Below are positions 56,274 to 64,000 of a DNA stretch of 64,000 nt, one piece after another. This stretch comes from Sulfitobacter sp. SK011 (GTDB lineage: Bacteria; Pseudomonadota; Alphaproteobacteria; Rhodobacterales; Rhodobacteraceae). The stretch spans positions 2,645,574 to 2,709,573 of the forward strand of contig NZ_CP025803.1 of assembly GCF_003352065.1 (NCBI RefSeq), written 5' to 3'. A program made the translations under genes and the position numbers. How positions within the stretch are numbered: position 1 is the first letter of the stretch; each line of letters starts with the position of its first letter. Under the pieces are notes generated by a model, which saw nothing but the letters and a program-made list of their open reading frames with translations, did not search any database and had not been told where the DNA came from.

Positions 56274-57937
56274 TTCAGGCGGCTGACCACCACCGTCACT
56301 TCTGGCTTTTTACCGATCTCGTTTTGCGCTGATTGACGCACGGTCTTTTTCAGCCCGTCGTTCAGCTTGTCATCATCGCGCAATGTTTTGGCTCCGGACC
56401 GGTTCAGCCATTGGCTCAGGTCCTCTTCCAGAACATCCACGAGCGACGCATTGCTGCGTCCGGTTTCCGGCAGACCCATGATGTCTACCCAAGGCTCGCC
56501 CAAAGGCTCGTCATCGGCGTCCATGATCACCGTTACGGTCACATGGCCATTCAGCGCCATACGGATACGGTCACGGACGACACCATCAAGCGCGCCAATC
56601 TTGACCGATCCATCCAGATAGGTGCGGCCCGTTTCGATGTATTCGACAACCTTTGGCGCATTGCCGGAAAGGTCGATCATCATGCCGTTTATGGCCAGCA
56701 CACCTTTGATGCCCTTGCCATCGGCAATCTTGACGTGCTCGCGCAAATGCCGGTGTTCGCCGTGCATCGGGATCAGGATCTGCGGTTTGGCAATGTCATG
56801 CAATTCTTCCAGATCCGGGCGATTGGCGTGACCGGACACATGATAAAGACCGGACGAATCATCGACCACATCCACGCCCTTTTCAGAGAATTGGTTGATG
56901 ATCCTGATCACACCACGCTCATTTCCGGGAATTGTTTTGGATGAAAACAGGAACAAGTCGCCCTCTTTCAGCTCAAGCCCCTGAAATTTGCCCTGCGCCA
57001 GCTGTGCGGATGCCGCACGGCGTTCGCCTTGGCTGCCTGTTACCAGCAACATCAGGTTCTCGCGTGGAATCCCGCGTGCCTCTTCGGGGCTGATGCAGGT
57101 TGGGAAATCTTTCATCACGCCGCTTTCAAGCGCGGCCTCAACCATCCGGTTCATTGACCGGCCCAACAGGACAATCGACCGCCCCGCCCGGTCGCCCGCC
57201 ACAGCCAGCGTTTTCACACGCGCCACGTTCGAGGCAAAAGTTGTCGCCACCACCATACCGTCATGGCCGCTGACCAGTTTCTCAATCTCTGGTCCGACAC
57301 TGGCCTCTGACCGGCCCGGCAGGGGTGAAAACACATTGGTGGAATCGCACACCAGCGCCTTGACCCCGTCCTTGCAAAGCTCAGCCCACAAGGCATCGTC
57401 AAAGGGTTCACCAACACCAGGCGTGCGGTCAATCTTGAAGTCACCCGAATGGATCACCCGGCCTGCCGGGCTATCAATCACCATGGCAGAGGATTCAGGG
57501 ATCGAATGCGAGATCGGCATGAAGCCAACGGTGAATGGCCCCGCTTTGATCTGCTGGGGCCAGGCCCCCACAACCGTCACGGCATCATCGGGGTGACCAT
57601 GTTCGCTCATCTTGCGGCGCGCGATGTTGGCGGTGAACTTGCGCGCATAAATTGGGGCCTGAAGCGCCTCATAGCTATGGGCAATGGCACCCACGTGGTC
57701 TTCGTGCGCGTGGGTGACAAACACCGCTTCAATCTGGTCGCGACGTTCTTTCAACCACGCAATATCCGGCAGGATCAGATCCACGCCGGGACTTGTGTCC
57801 ATATCGGGAAAGGCCACGCCGATGTCTACGACGATCAGCCGTTCCTTACCGGGCCGCCCGTACCCATAGACATAGGCATTCATGCCAATTTCGCCTGCCC
57901 CACCGAGGGGCAGATAGATTAATCTTTCGCTGCTCAT
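56270..57937 (-). CDS. rnj: Ribonuclease J
   Basis: A 555-residue metallo-beta-lactamase/beta-CASP ribonuclease with 5'-exo and endo activity on RNA. The metal site HAHEDH is at residues 76-81; SHSIPES (about 143) and the GLYHVSGHANRPDLEEL block (about 365) are typical. The N-terminal LPLGGAGEIGMN is diagnostic for RNase J. The start overlaps the coaX stop (TAATG). It is the last gene of the nuo-birA-coaX-rnj run. Confidence 0.95.
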   Translation of the reverse strand: MSSERLIYLPLGGAGEIGMNAYVYGYGRPGKERLIVVDIGVAFPDMDTSPGVDLILPDIAWLKERRDQIEAVFVTHAHEDHVGAIAHSYEALQAPIYARKFTANIARRKMSEHGHPDDAVTVVGAWPQQIKAGPFTVGFMPISHSIPESSAMVIDSPAGRVIHSGDFKIDRTPGVGEPFDDALWAELCKDGVKALVCDSTNVFSPLPGRSEASVGPEIEKLVSGHDGMVVATTFASNVARVKTLAVAGDRAGRSIVLLGRSMNRMVEAALESGVMKDFPTCISPEEARGIPRENLMLLVTGSQGERRAASAQLAQGKFQGLELKEGDLFLFSSKTIPGNERGVIRIINQFSEKGVDVVDDSSGLYHVSGHANRPDLEELHDIAKPQILIPMHGEHRHLREHVKIADGKGIKGVLAINGMMIDLSGNAPKVVEYIETGRTYLDGSVKIGALDGVVRDRIRMALNGHVTVTVIMDADDEPLGEPWVDIMGLPETGRSNASLVDVLEEDLSQWLNRSGAKTLRDDDKLNDGLKKTVRQSAQNEIGKKPEVTVVVSRLN

Positions 57938-58713
57938 TATCCAGCTAATTCCTTATTATATTTATGTATCACGGTCAGGCCGTGCATTGTCAGTTCATCT
58001 TGGTATTCATCAAAAAGGTCCACGGCCTGCTGAAACAGCGGCGCAAGGCCCCCGGTGGAAATCACACGCATGTCGCGCCCATGTTCCGCCTTTATCCGCG
58101 CACATATCTCACGAACCAGTCCGACATAACCCCAAAAAACACCCGATTGCATACAAGCAACAGTATTGGTGCCGATCACCATCTGCGGTTTTGATATGTC
58201 TACATGAGGCAGCGCCGCAGCGGCATTGTGCAACGCCTCAAGCGACAGGTTCACGCCGGGTGCAATTACACCGCCGATATAGGCCCCATCGTGATCGACC
58301 ACGTCAAAGGTCGTGGCAGTGCCAAAATCCACGACAATCAGATCGCCCCCATAAAGGTCATAGCCCGCCACAGTGTTCACCAACCGGTCCGGCCCTACCG
58401 CTGTGCCAATGTCCACCCTGACATCAACAGGCAGCGCACATTCCGGTTTGCCCACCACCATGGGGCGCGTGTTGAAATAACGATCCGCAAATACCCGCAG
58501 GTTAAACACCACGCGCGGCACGGTTGAACTGACGATCACATCGGTGATGTCAGCCTCGACATTCTGAAACTTCATCAGCGTGCTGAGCCAGACGTAGTAT
58601 TGATCTGCCGTGCGCTGCCATTCGGTGGACGTGCGCCAAGTCGCGATAAATTCAGTCCCGTTCCATATTGAGAATACAGTATTGGTGTTGCCGCAATCGA
58701 TTGCCAAAAGCAT
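57937..58713 (-). CDS. coaX: Type III pantothenate kinase
   Basis: A 258-residue kinase for the first step of coenzyme A synthesis. The N-terminal phosphate loop AIDCGNTNTVF (residues 4-14) and the catalytic DFGTATTFDVV (about residues 128-138) match the CoaX type. The ATG at 58713 gives MLLAIDCGN; an upstream extension to 58767 overlaps birA. It overlaps rnj at its end. Confidence 0.95.
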   Translation of the reverse strand: MLLAIDCGNTNTVFSIWNGTEFIATWRTSTEWQRTADQYYVWLSTLMKFQNVEADITDVIVSSTVPRVVFNLRVFADRYFNTRPMVVGKPECALPVDVRVDIGTAVGPDRLVNTVAGYDLYGGDLIVVDFGTATTFDVVDHDGAYIGGVIAPGVNLSLEALHNAAAALPHVDISKPQMVIGTNTVACMQSGVFWGYVGLVREICARIKAEHGRDMRVISTGGLAPLFQQAVDLFDEYQDELTMHGLTVIHKYNKELAG

Positions 58714-58729
58714 GCAGGTCGCCCCCCGT

Positions 58730-59464
58730 TCAGAAAAATACATCTGCCGCCGTGATGGCGACCGCACCGCTGCCCGTGCGCAAGATCAGATTACCCTCTG
58801 GGTCCACATCCTCAAAGGTGCCAACGGTTTGATCACGCATGGTCCGTGCGGTGATCACCTCACCCAACCGGGCGGCATGTGCCAGCCACGCCGTGCGTAT
58901 GGGGGCAAAGCCATAAGTGGTAAACTGGGTCTCCAATGCTGCGTATTCAACGGCAAGCACTTCGAGAAACGCCTCTGGGCTGACCTTCAGGTCAAACGCA
59001 CCCGCAAGCGATACGGGCGTCACGGCACCCGGTTCGACATCAGCAGCCATGGGCGCATGGGCAAGGTTGACGCCCACCCCGATGATCAACTGATCGCCGC
59101 TGCTTTCCAGCAAGATACCGGCCACTTTGCCATCATCAAGCAACACGTCATTGGGCCATTTCAACGCGAAACGATCAACCTGTCCTGTCAGCGCCACAAA
59201 GGCACGCAACAACGCCAATGAGGTCACAAAACTGCGCAAGGCCGCAACCCCCGGTGCCTCGGTCCGCCGCAAGATCAATGTGCCTGCAAAATTTCCGCGC
59301 GCAGTTGACCATGCCCGCCCACGCCGCCCTCGCGCCGCGGTTTGCTCAAGCGCCAAAATCCATGTCGGACATGTAAGTGACGGCGCAATGCGCCCCGCCT
59401 CTGACAGTGTCGAATCCAACACATCAAAAACGCGCCGCCCATATGCGACAGGCCACGCGCTCAT
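58730..59464 (-). CDS. birA: Biotin--[acetyl-CoA carboxylase] ligase
   Basis: A 244-residue biotin protein ligase without the DNA-binding domain. The biotin/AMP loop RGRRGRAWSTARGNF is at about residues 45-59 and the catalytic KWPNDVLLDDGKVAGILLE lies near residue 100. It attaches biotin to carboxylases and cannot act as a biotin repressor. I take the ATG at 59464; another in frame at 59488 falls inside the intergenic element, which argues against it. Confidence 0.9.
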   Translation of the reverse strand: MSAWPVAYGRRVFDVLDSTLSEAGRIAPSLTCPTWILALEQTAARGRRGRAWSTARGNFAGTLILRRTEAPGVAALRSFVTSLALLRAFVALTGQVDRFALKWPNDVLLDDGKVAGILLESSGDQLIIGVGVNLAHAPMAADVEPGAVTPVSLAGAFDLKVSPEAFLEVLAVEYAALETQFTTYGFAPIRTAWLAHAARLGEVITARTMRDQTVGTFEDVDPEGNLILRTGSGAVAITAADVFF

Positions 59465-59466
59465 GA

Positions 59467-59486
59467 TTTCATTGTTCCAAAAATAC
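59467..59486 (+). repeat. Short intergenic element, divergent copy 4
   Basis: TTTCATTGTTCCAAAAATAC on the plus strand, between the nuoN stop and the birA start. It shares TTTCATTGTTC and AAATAC with copy 1 and the general pattern of copies 2 and 3. Confidence 0.4.
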
Positions 59487-59512
59487 ACATGTCCGCCCGC
59501 GCGGAATGCACC

Positions 59513-60955
59513 TTAGTTGACAAGTGTCGCCGCCGCCGCCGCCGCTGCCCCTTCGACCCCGAACATGTTCACGATGCCAAGCACCATGACCAAGGCGGAC
59601 GCCATCAGGAACCCGGACAGCAAGGCACCGCCCTGATTGTCCAACTGCTCCGATCCCTCTTCGCCAAAATACATGTAGAACACGATGCGCAGGTAATAAT
59701 AGGCCCCGATCACCGAAGCGATCACGCCGGCAACCGCCAGCCAGACCAAGCCGGCCTCATAGGCGGCGCGCAACACGTAAAGCTTGCCAAAGAAACCCAG
59801 CATCGGTGGCACACCGGCTAGAGAAAAGAGCAACACAAGCATTGCAAGCGCCCGACCCGGGCTGCGTTTGGAATACATATTGAGCGACCGGATATCCGTC
59901 ACCGGCGCGCCATCTTTCTGCATCAGCAGGATGAACGCAAAGGTCCCGACATTCATGGTCACATAGATTGTCATATAGACCAGCATGGCCTGCACACCCA
60001 ACACCGTGCCTGCCGCCAGACCCATCAGCGCATAGCCCATGTGGGCAATGGACGAGAACGCCATCAGCCGTTTGATGTTGGTCTGCCCAATGGCCGCCAC
60101 GGCACCAAGGAACATCGACAATACCGACAGCAGCGCAATGATCTGGCTCCAGTCACTGACCGCATTGCCAAAGGCATCATGCAGCACCCGCGCAAAAAGC
60201 CCCATCGCGGCAACCTTGGGTGCTGTGGCAAAAAACGCGGTGACCGGCGTGGGCGAACCTTCATAGACATCCGGCGTCCACATGTGGAACGGCACGGCAG
60301 ATACTTTGAACGCCATACCCGAAATCAGGAACACCAAGCCAAAGAGCAGGCCAAGTGATGTCTCGCCCGATTGCGCCGTGGTGATGATGCCACTGAACAA
60401 GGTGGTTCCGGCATAGCCATAAACCAGGGATGCCCCATAAAGCAGGATGCCAGAGCTCAGCGCGCCGAGCACGAAATATTTCAGGCCCGCCTCGGTTGAT
60501 TTCACGGAATCGCGGCGCAGGGACGCGACCACATAAAGCGCCAGCGATTGCAGCTCCAGACCCATGTAAAGCGCCATCAGATCACCGGCGCTGACCATCA
60601 TCATCATGCCAACGGCACTGAGCGCGACCAACATCGGATATTCAAAGCGCAGCAATCCACGGCTTTTCATATACCCCTCGGACATGATCAGCACGGCCGC
60701 AGCAGACAGCAGGATCGTCACCTTGGCAAAACGTGCAAAAGAATCCTCGATGAACATGCCGCCAAAGGCAATGCGGGTCCCTTCACCGGTCATCCCGATC
60801 CATGCCGCCAGCACGACAAATACCGCGGCTGTCAACCAGACCAACAGGCCACCGGCCTTGTCCTTGGACGTGTAAACCGCCCCCAAAAGCCCCAGCATGG
60901 CAAACACCGCCAGCAGGATTTCCGGCAGGATGACATTCAGATCATTGGAAATCAT
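59513..60955 (-). CDS. nuoN: NADH:ubiquinone oxidoreductase subunit N
   Basis: A 480-residue proton-pumping subunit of complex I with about 14 spans. The antiporter-like signatures [33 protein letters not shown] and [20 protein letters not shown] hold the key Glu and Lys residues. The ATG at 60955 gives [16 protein letters not shown], the usual NuoN start. It is 13 bases from nuoM. Confidence 0.96.
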   Translation of the reverse strand: MISNDLNVILPEILLAVFAMLGLLGAVYTSKDKAGGLLVWLTAAVFVVLAAWIGMTGEGTRIAFGGMFIEDSFARFAKVTILLSAAAVLIMSEGYMKSRGLLRFEYPMLVALSAVGMMMMVSAGDLMALYMGLELQSLALYVVASLRRDSVKSTEAGLKYFVLGALSSGILLYGASLVYGYAGTTLFSGIITTAQSGETSLGLLFGLVFLISGMAFKVSAVPFHMWTPDVYEGSPTPVTAFFATAPKVAAMGLFARVLHDAFGNAVSDWSQIIALLSVLSMFLGAVAAIGQTNIKRLMAFSSIAHMGYALMGLAAGTVLGVQAMLVYMTIYVTMNVGTFAFILLMQKDGAPVTDIRSLNMYSKRSPGRALAMLVLLFSLAGVPPMLGFFGKLYVLRAAYEAGLVWLAVAGVIASVIGAYYYLRIVFYMYFGEEGSEQLDNQGGALLSGFLMASALVMVLGIVNMFGVEGAAAAAAATLVN

Positions 60956-60968
60956 CACTCGGACCTTC

Positions 60969-62531
60969 CTAGTTTGACACAGCGGCGGATTGAACGACAT
61001 CGCCTGCCGCCTCCAGCGCCACGTTATAATTTCCCACCAAGGCCGCAACCGACGGCCCGATCATATCGAGCACCAGCGCAGGGTAGACCCCCAAGAGCAG
61101 GGTCATCACCACCAGTGGCGCAAATATCCAGCGTTCGCGCGTGGTCATGTCCGTGATCGCCTTAAGGCTTTCCTTGATCAGATCGCCCATGACCACCCGG
61201 CGGTACAGCCAAAGCGCATAGGCCGCAGAGAAGATCACACCGGTTGTCGCAACCGCTGCGACCCAGGTATTGACCTGAAAAACCGCCATCAATGTCAGGA
61301 ATTCACCAACAAACCCCGATGTGCCCGGCAGGCCCACGTTCGCCATTGTGAAGAACATAAAGATCAGGGCATAGGCCGGCATCCGGTTCACCAGACCGCC
61401 ATAGGCGTCAATCTCGCGGGTGTGCATACGGTCATAGATCACACCGACACACAGGAACAATGCACCCGAGATAAAGCCGTGGCTGATCATCTGGAAAATC
61501 GCACCGTCCACGCCCTGCTGGTTCGCGGCAAAGATGCCCATGGTCACGAACCCCATATGTGCGACCGATGAATAGGCAATAAGCTTTTTCATATCTTCCT
61601 GCACCAGCGCCACCAGCGAGGTATAGACAATCGCAATTGCCGAAATCCAAAGGACAAAGGGTGCCATCACGTCAGACCCAACCGGGAACATCGGCAGCGA
61701 GAACCGCAAAAAGCCATAGCCGCCCATCTTGAGCAGGATCGCCGCCAGAACAACAGAACCCGCCGTTGGGGCCTGCACGTGGGCATCCGGCAACCAGGTG
61801 TGCACCGGCCACATCGGCATTTTGACCGCAAAGCTGGCAAAAAACGCAAGGAACATCAGGGTCTGCATGCCGCCAACAATCTGGATGCCCATCAGACTAA
61901 AGGTTTCGGACCCAAAGGTATGGGTCAAAAGGCTGATCTCGCATCCGCCGATACAGGTGGTGCCCGCTTCGGTGAACATCGCCACCATCGCGACCAGCAT
62001 CAGAACCGAACCGAGGAAGGTATAAAGAAAGAACTTGAAGCTGGCATAAATGCGGTCCTTGCCGCCCCAGATGCCAATGATCAGGAACATCGGGATCAGA
62101 CCTGCTTCAAAGAACAGATAGAAAAGGACCAGATCCAGCGCCATGAACACGCCCAGCATCAGCGTCTCAAGTAGCAAAAACGCAATCATGTATTCTTTGA
62201 CGCGGGTCTCCACATTCCAGGATGCGGCAATCACCAGCGGCATCATGAAGGTGGTCAACATCACAAACAGGATCGAAATACCGTCAACGCCCAGACGGTA
62301 TTGCATGCCCAGCAGCCATTCGGCCTCGTCCACATGCTGAAAACCCGGATTGCTGGCGTCAAAATCAAACAGCACAAACAGCGAGATCAGGAAAGTCACA
62401 GTCGTGGTGATCATCGCCAGCCATTTGGCATTGCGGCCAGCCGCTGCATCATCACCGCGCAGAAACACGGCCAAAATCAATGCCGCGAAGGCAGGCATGA
62501 AGGTGATTATGGAAAGCAGGTGATGGTCCAT
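60969..62531 (-). CDS. nuoM: NADH:ubiquinone oxidoreductase subunit M
   Basis: A 520-residue antiporter-like subunit of complex I. Typical blocks include [20 protein letters not shown], the charged helix Lys in [33 protein letters not shown] and [17 protein letters not shown]. The ATG at 62531 shares a base with the stop of the small membrane protein gene upstream (TGATG), so translation is coupled. Confidence 0.96.
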   Translation of the reverse strand: MDHHLLSIITFMPAFAALILAVFLRGDDAAAGRNAKWLAMITTTVTFLISLFVLFDFDASNPGFQHVDEAEWLLGMQYRLGVDGISILFVMLTTFMMPLVIAASWNVETRVKEYMIAFLLLETLMLGVFMALDLVLFYLFFEAGLIPMFLIIGIWGGKDRIYASFKFFLYTFLGSVLMLVAMVAMFTEAGTTCIGGCEISLLTHTFGSETFSLMGIQIVGGMQTLMFLAFFASFAVKMPMWPVHTWLPDAHVQAPTAGSVVLAAILLKMGGYGFLRFSLPMFPVGSDVMAPFVLWISAIAIVYTSLVALVQEDMKKLIAYSSVAHMGFVTMGIFAANQQGVDGAIFQMISHGFISGALFLCVGVIYDRMHTREIDAYGGLVNRMPAYALIFMFFTMANVGLPGTSGFVGEFLTLMAVFQVNTWVAAVATTGVIFSAAYALWLYRRVVMGDLIKESLKAITDMTTRERWIFAPLVVMTLLLGVYPALVLDMIGPSVAALVGNYNVALEAAGDVVQSAAVSN

Positions 62532-62764
62532 CAGAATGCTCCGTTCCACCAGGCCGCAATCAAGAGGATCGGCAGCATGACAATTAGAACCGCGGCAAAA
62601 ATCGCGGCATAAAACAGGGTGGCAACAAAGAGACCTGAGCCTCCCATGACAATGCCGACGCGGGCCAGCGCGCGTGTCGATTTGTTCTCGTCACCGAGAT
62701 AAAAAGCGGAAAGGCCCATCACCGCGACACAGCCCCCGATGATGAGGTAGAATTCGGTCGGCAT
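62531..62764 (-). CDS. Small membrane protein coupled between nuoL and nuoM
   Basis: A 77-residue protein with two hydrophobic segments (residues about 5-23 and 46-72) split by a charged stretch [15 protein letters not shown]. It starts in a TGATG overlap with the nuoL stop and ends in another TGATG overlap with the nuoM start, strong evidence that it is a real, co-translated gene. It is not NuoK, which is about 100 residues with conserved membrane Glu residues. It may be a lineage-specific complex I accessory or assembly factor. Confidence 0.75.
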   Translation of the reverse strand: MPTEFYLIIGGCVAVMGLSAFYLGDENKSTRALARVGIVMGGSGLFVATLFYAAIFAAVLIVMLPILLIAAWWNGAF

Positions 62765-64000
62765 CAGTTGGCCCCCCCGCTCATCGACATCCAGGTCACC
62801 AGCACAGCGATGCCGATTACCATGGCAAAGGCATAGGTAAAGATATAGCCGGACTGCGCCTTGCCCGCGAGGCGGGTAAAGAACGGGATGATCCCCATCG
62901 CCACACCATTGAGCGTGCCGTCGATCACATTGCCGTCCCCGCGTTTCCACAAGAAACGCCCAATTGCTTTAGCCGGGCCGACAAAGATCACATCGTAGAG
63001 CTCATCAAAGTACCATTTGTTTTTCAGGAACTGATACAAGGGCTGCTGGTTTGCCGCCAGGCGCGCCGGCAGACTTGGGTTCCAGATATAGAACCACATC
63101 GCCATTACGAATCCGCCCAGCATCGCAATAAAGGGGCTGACCTTGACCCAGGCCGGTGCCGCATGGGCATCGTCCAGTACATGATTGTCTGGCCCAAAAT
63201 AAATCGCCCCTTCACCCGGCGCGCCGCCAAAGGATGCGTGGTGTTCGCCGCCTCCGGCTGCATCATCACCATGGCCCTCGGTCGCTGCAGCGTCATCATG
63301 GCCTTTCTCGGCACCCTCAGCATGGGCCGTGCCGTCCGCTGCCATCTCAGCCAGTGGGATGTCATAGAATTCCGCGATGTCCTCGGCATGGCCAAAGAAG
63401 CTGTTGTACCAGATCATGCCCGCAAAGATCGCGCCAAGGCTCAACACGCCCAGCGGCACCAGCATGGTCATCGGGCTTTCATGGGCGTGTTCATGGGTGT
63501 GCTTGTCGCCGCGTGGCGTGCCGTAGAACGTCATGAACATCAAGCGCCAGCTATAGAACGAGGTCATTGCCGCCGCCACAACCAGCAACCAGAAACCATA
63601 CATCGACCCGCCTGCCCATGCGGATTCAATAATCGCATCCTTGGACAGGAAGCCGGCAAACCCAAAGTGCGTCAGCGGGATGCCGACACCGGTGATCGCC
63701 AGCGTGCCAATCATCATCGCCGCAAAGGTGTAGGGGATCTTCTTGCGCAGACCACCATAGTTGGTCATGTCCTGCTCATGGTGCATGGCGTGAATGACCG
63801 AACCTGCCCCAAGAAACAGCATCGCTTTAAAGAACGCATGCGTAAAGAGGTGGAACATCGCGGCCGAATACATGCCAACACCTGCGGCCACGAACATATA
63901 GCCCAGCTGCGAACAGGTGGAATACGCAATGACGCGCTTGATATCGGTCTGCACCAGACCCACGGTGGCGGCAAAAAATGCCGTCGACGCCCCGATGACC
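62764..64000 (-). CDS. nuoL: NADH:ubiquinone oxidoreductase subunit L, 5' end outside the window
   Basis: The C-terminal 412 or so residues of NuoL; the frame is open to base 64000, so the gene begins beyond the window. [23 protein letters not shown] and [20 protein letters not shown] are classical NuoL blocks. A loop rich in His, Glu and Asp ([27 protein letters not shown]) lies before the long lateral helix region. The gene is coupled to the small membrane protein that follows. Confidence 0.95.
   Translation of the reverse strand, partial: VIGASTAFFAATVGLVQTDIKRVIAYSTCSQLGYMFVAAGVGMYSAAMFHLFTHAFFKAMLFLGAGSVIHAMHHEQDMTNYGGLRKKIPYTFAAMMIGTLAITGVGIPLTHFGFAGFLSKDAIIESAWAGGSMYGFWLLVVAAAMTSFYSWRLMFMTFYGTPRGDKHTHEHAHESPMTMLVPLGVLSLGAIFAGMIWYNSFFGHAEDIAEFYDIPLAEMAADGTAHAEGAEKGHDDAAATEGHGDDAAGGGEHHASFGGAPGEGAIYFGPDNHVLDDAHAAPAWVKVSPFIAMLGGFVMAMWFYIWNPSLPARLAANQQPLYQFLKNKWYFDELYDVIFVGPAKAIGRFLWKRGDGNVIDGTLNGVAMGIIPFFTRLAGKAQSGYIFTYAFAMVIGIAVLVTWMSMSGGAN

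Noticed and set aside
62531-62764. NuoK between nuoL and nuoM
   Set aside because: The product is 77 residues with two spans and lacks the membrane Glu residues of NuoK; nuoK is expected upstream of nuoL, outside the window.

Overview
The window looks like chromosomal DNA from an alphaproteobacterium of the Rhodobacteraceae (Roseobacter group). The grounds are high GC content, a GTA-type holin/endolysin pair, a fused indolepyruvate ferredoxin oxidoreductase beside a LysR regulator, a Hint-domain protein, the nuoL-nuoM-nuoN-birA-coaX-rnj order, and several DVDEF-type glycosyltransferases. It is densely packed, mostly with housekeeping genes. I see no rRNA, tRNA, insertion sequence, prophage structural genes or CRISPR array, and no gene-free stretch longer than about 300 bases.

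Layout. 1-8.1 kb (minus strand): enoyl-CoA hydratase, ccmH, ccmF, then a holin and a GH108 endolysin of gene-transfer-agent type lying inside the cytochrome c maturation genes, then ccmE, argC, murI and a PlsC-like acyltransferase. 8.2-14.2 kb: a 1137-residue indolepyruvate:ferredoxin oxidoreductase divergent from a LysR gene, a small RNA resembling the alpha-r8/suhB (MmgR) family, and a YciI-like gene divergent from a second LysR gene. 14.3-18.7 kb: purL, then a VWA (CoxE-like) protein and a MoxR ATPase. 18.8-25.8 kb: an accessory glycan-type cluster behind a good sigma-70 promoter, with three DVDEF glycosyltransferases (one joined to a large N-terminal region), a sulfotransferase, an FkbM methyltransferase and a protein with a degraded alpha/beta-hydrolase signature. 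25.8-38.2 kb: pyrC, pyrE, dnaB, a fatty-acid-hydroxylase-type membrane protein, an MFS transporter, alr, a pqiA-like gene, radA, cvpA, purF, and small conserved genes.

38.3-43.7 kb: surE, pcm and a LysM/LytM lipoprotein converge on a DUF815 ATPase and tatC-tatB-tatA. 43.8-50.1 kb: a small ferredoxin-like-fold protein with a WYL regulator behind a perfect palindrome; an unusual minus-strand operon (sodium:solute symporter, orphan ABC ATPase with a TTG start, two Lin0512-family proteins); an AlkC-type DNA glycosylase with an Ig-like tail; and an SDR lacking the usual Tyr/Lys pair. 50.2-56.3 kb: a Hint-domain protein, prfC, a fourth DVDEF glycosyltransferase, a DEAD-box helicase and an unknown membrane protein. 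56.3-64 kb (minus strand): nuoL (5' end outside the window), a 77-residue membrane protein, nuoM, nuoN, birA, coaX and rnj, most of them stop/start coupled.

The most interesting items are the GTA lysis pair inside the ccm genes, the alpha-r8-like small RNA, the glycosyltransferase/sulfotransferase cluster, the tandem Lin0512 pair in which one copy has lost the family motif, the small membrane protein coupled between nuoL and nuoM, and a four-copy 20-bp intergenic element. All functional statements come from reading the sequence and recalling protein families; no database search was run.
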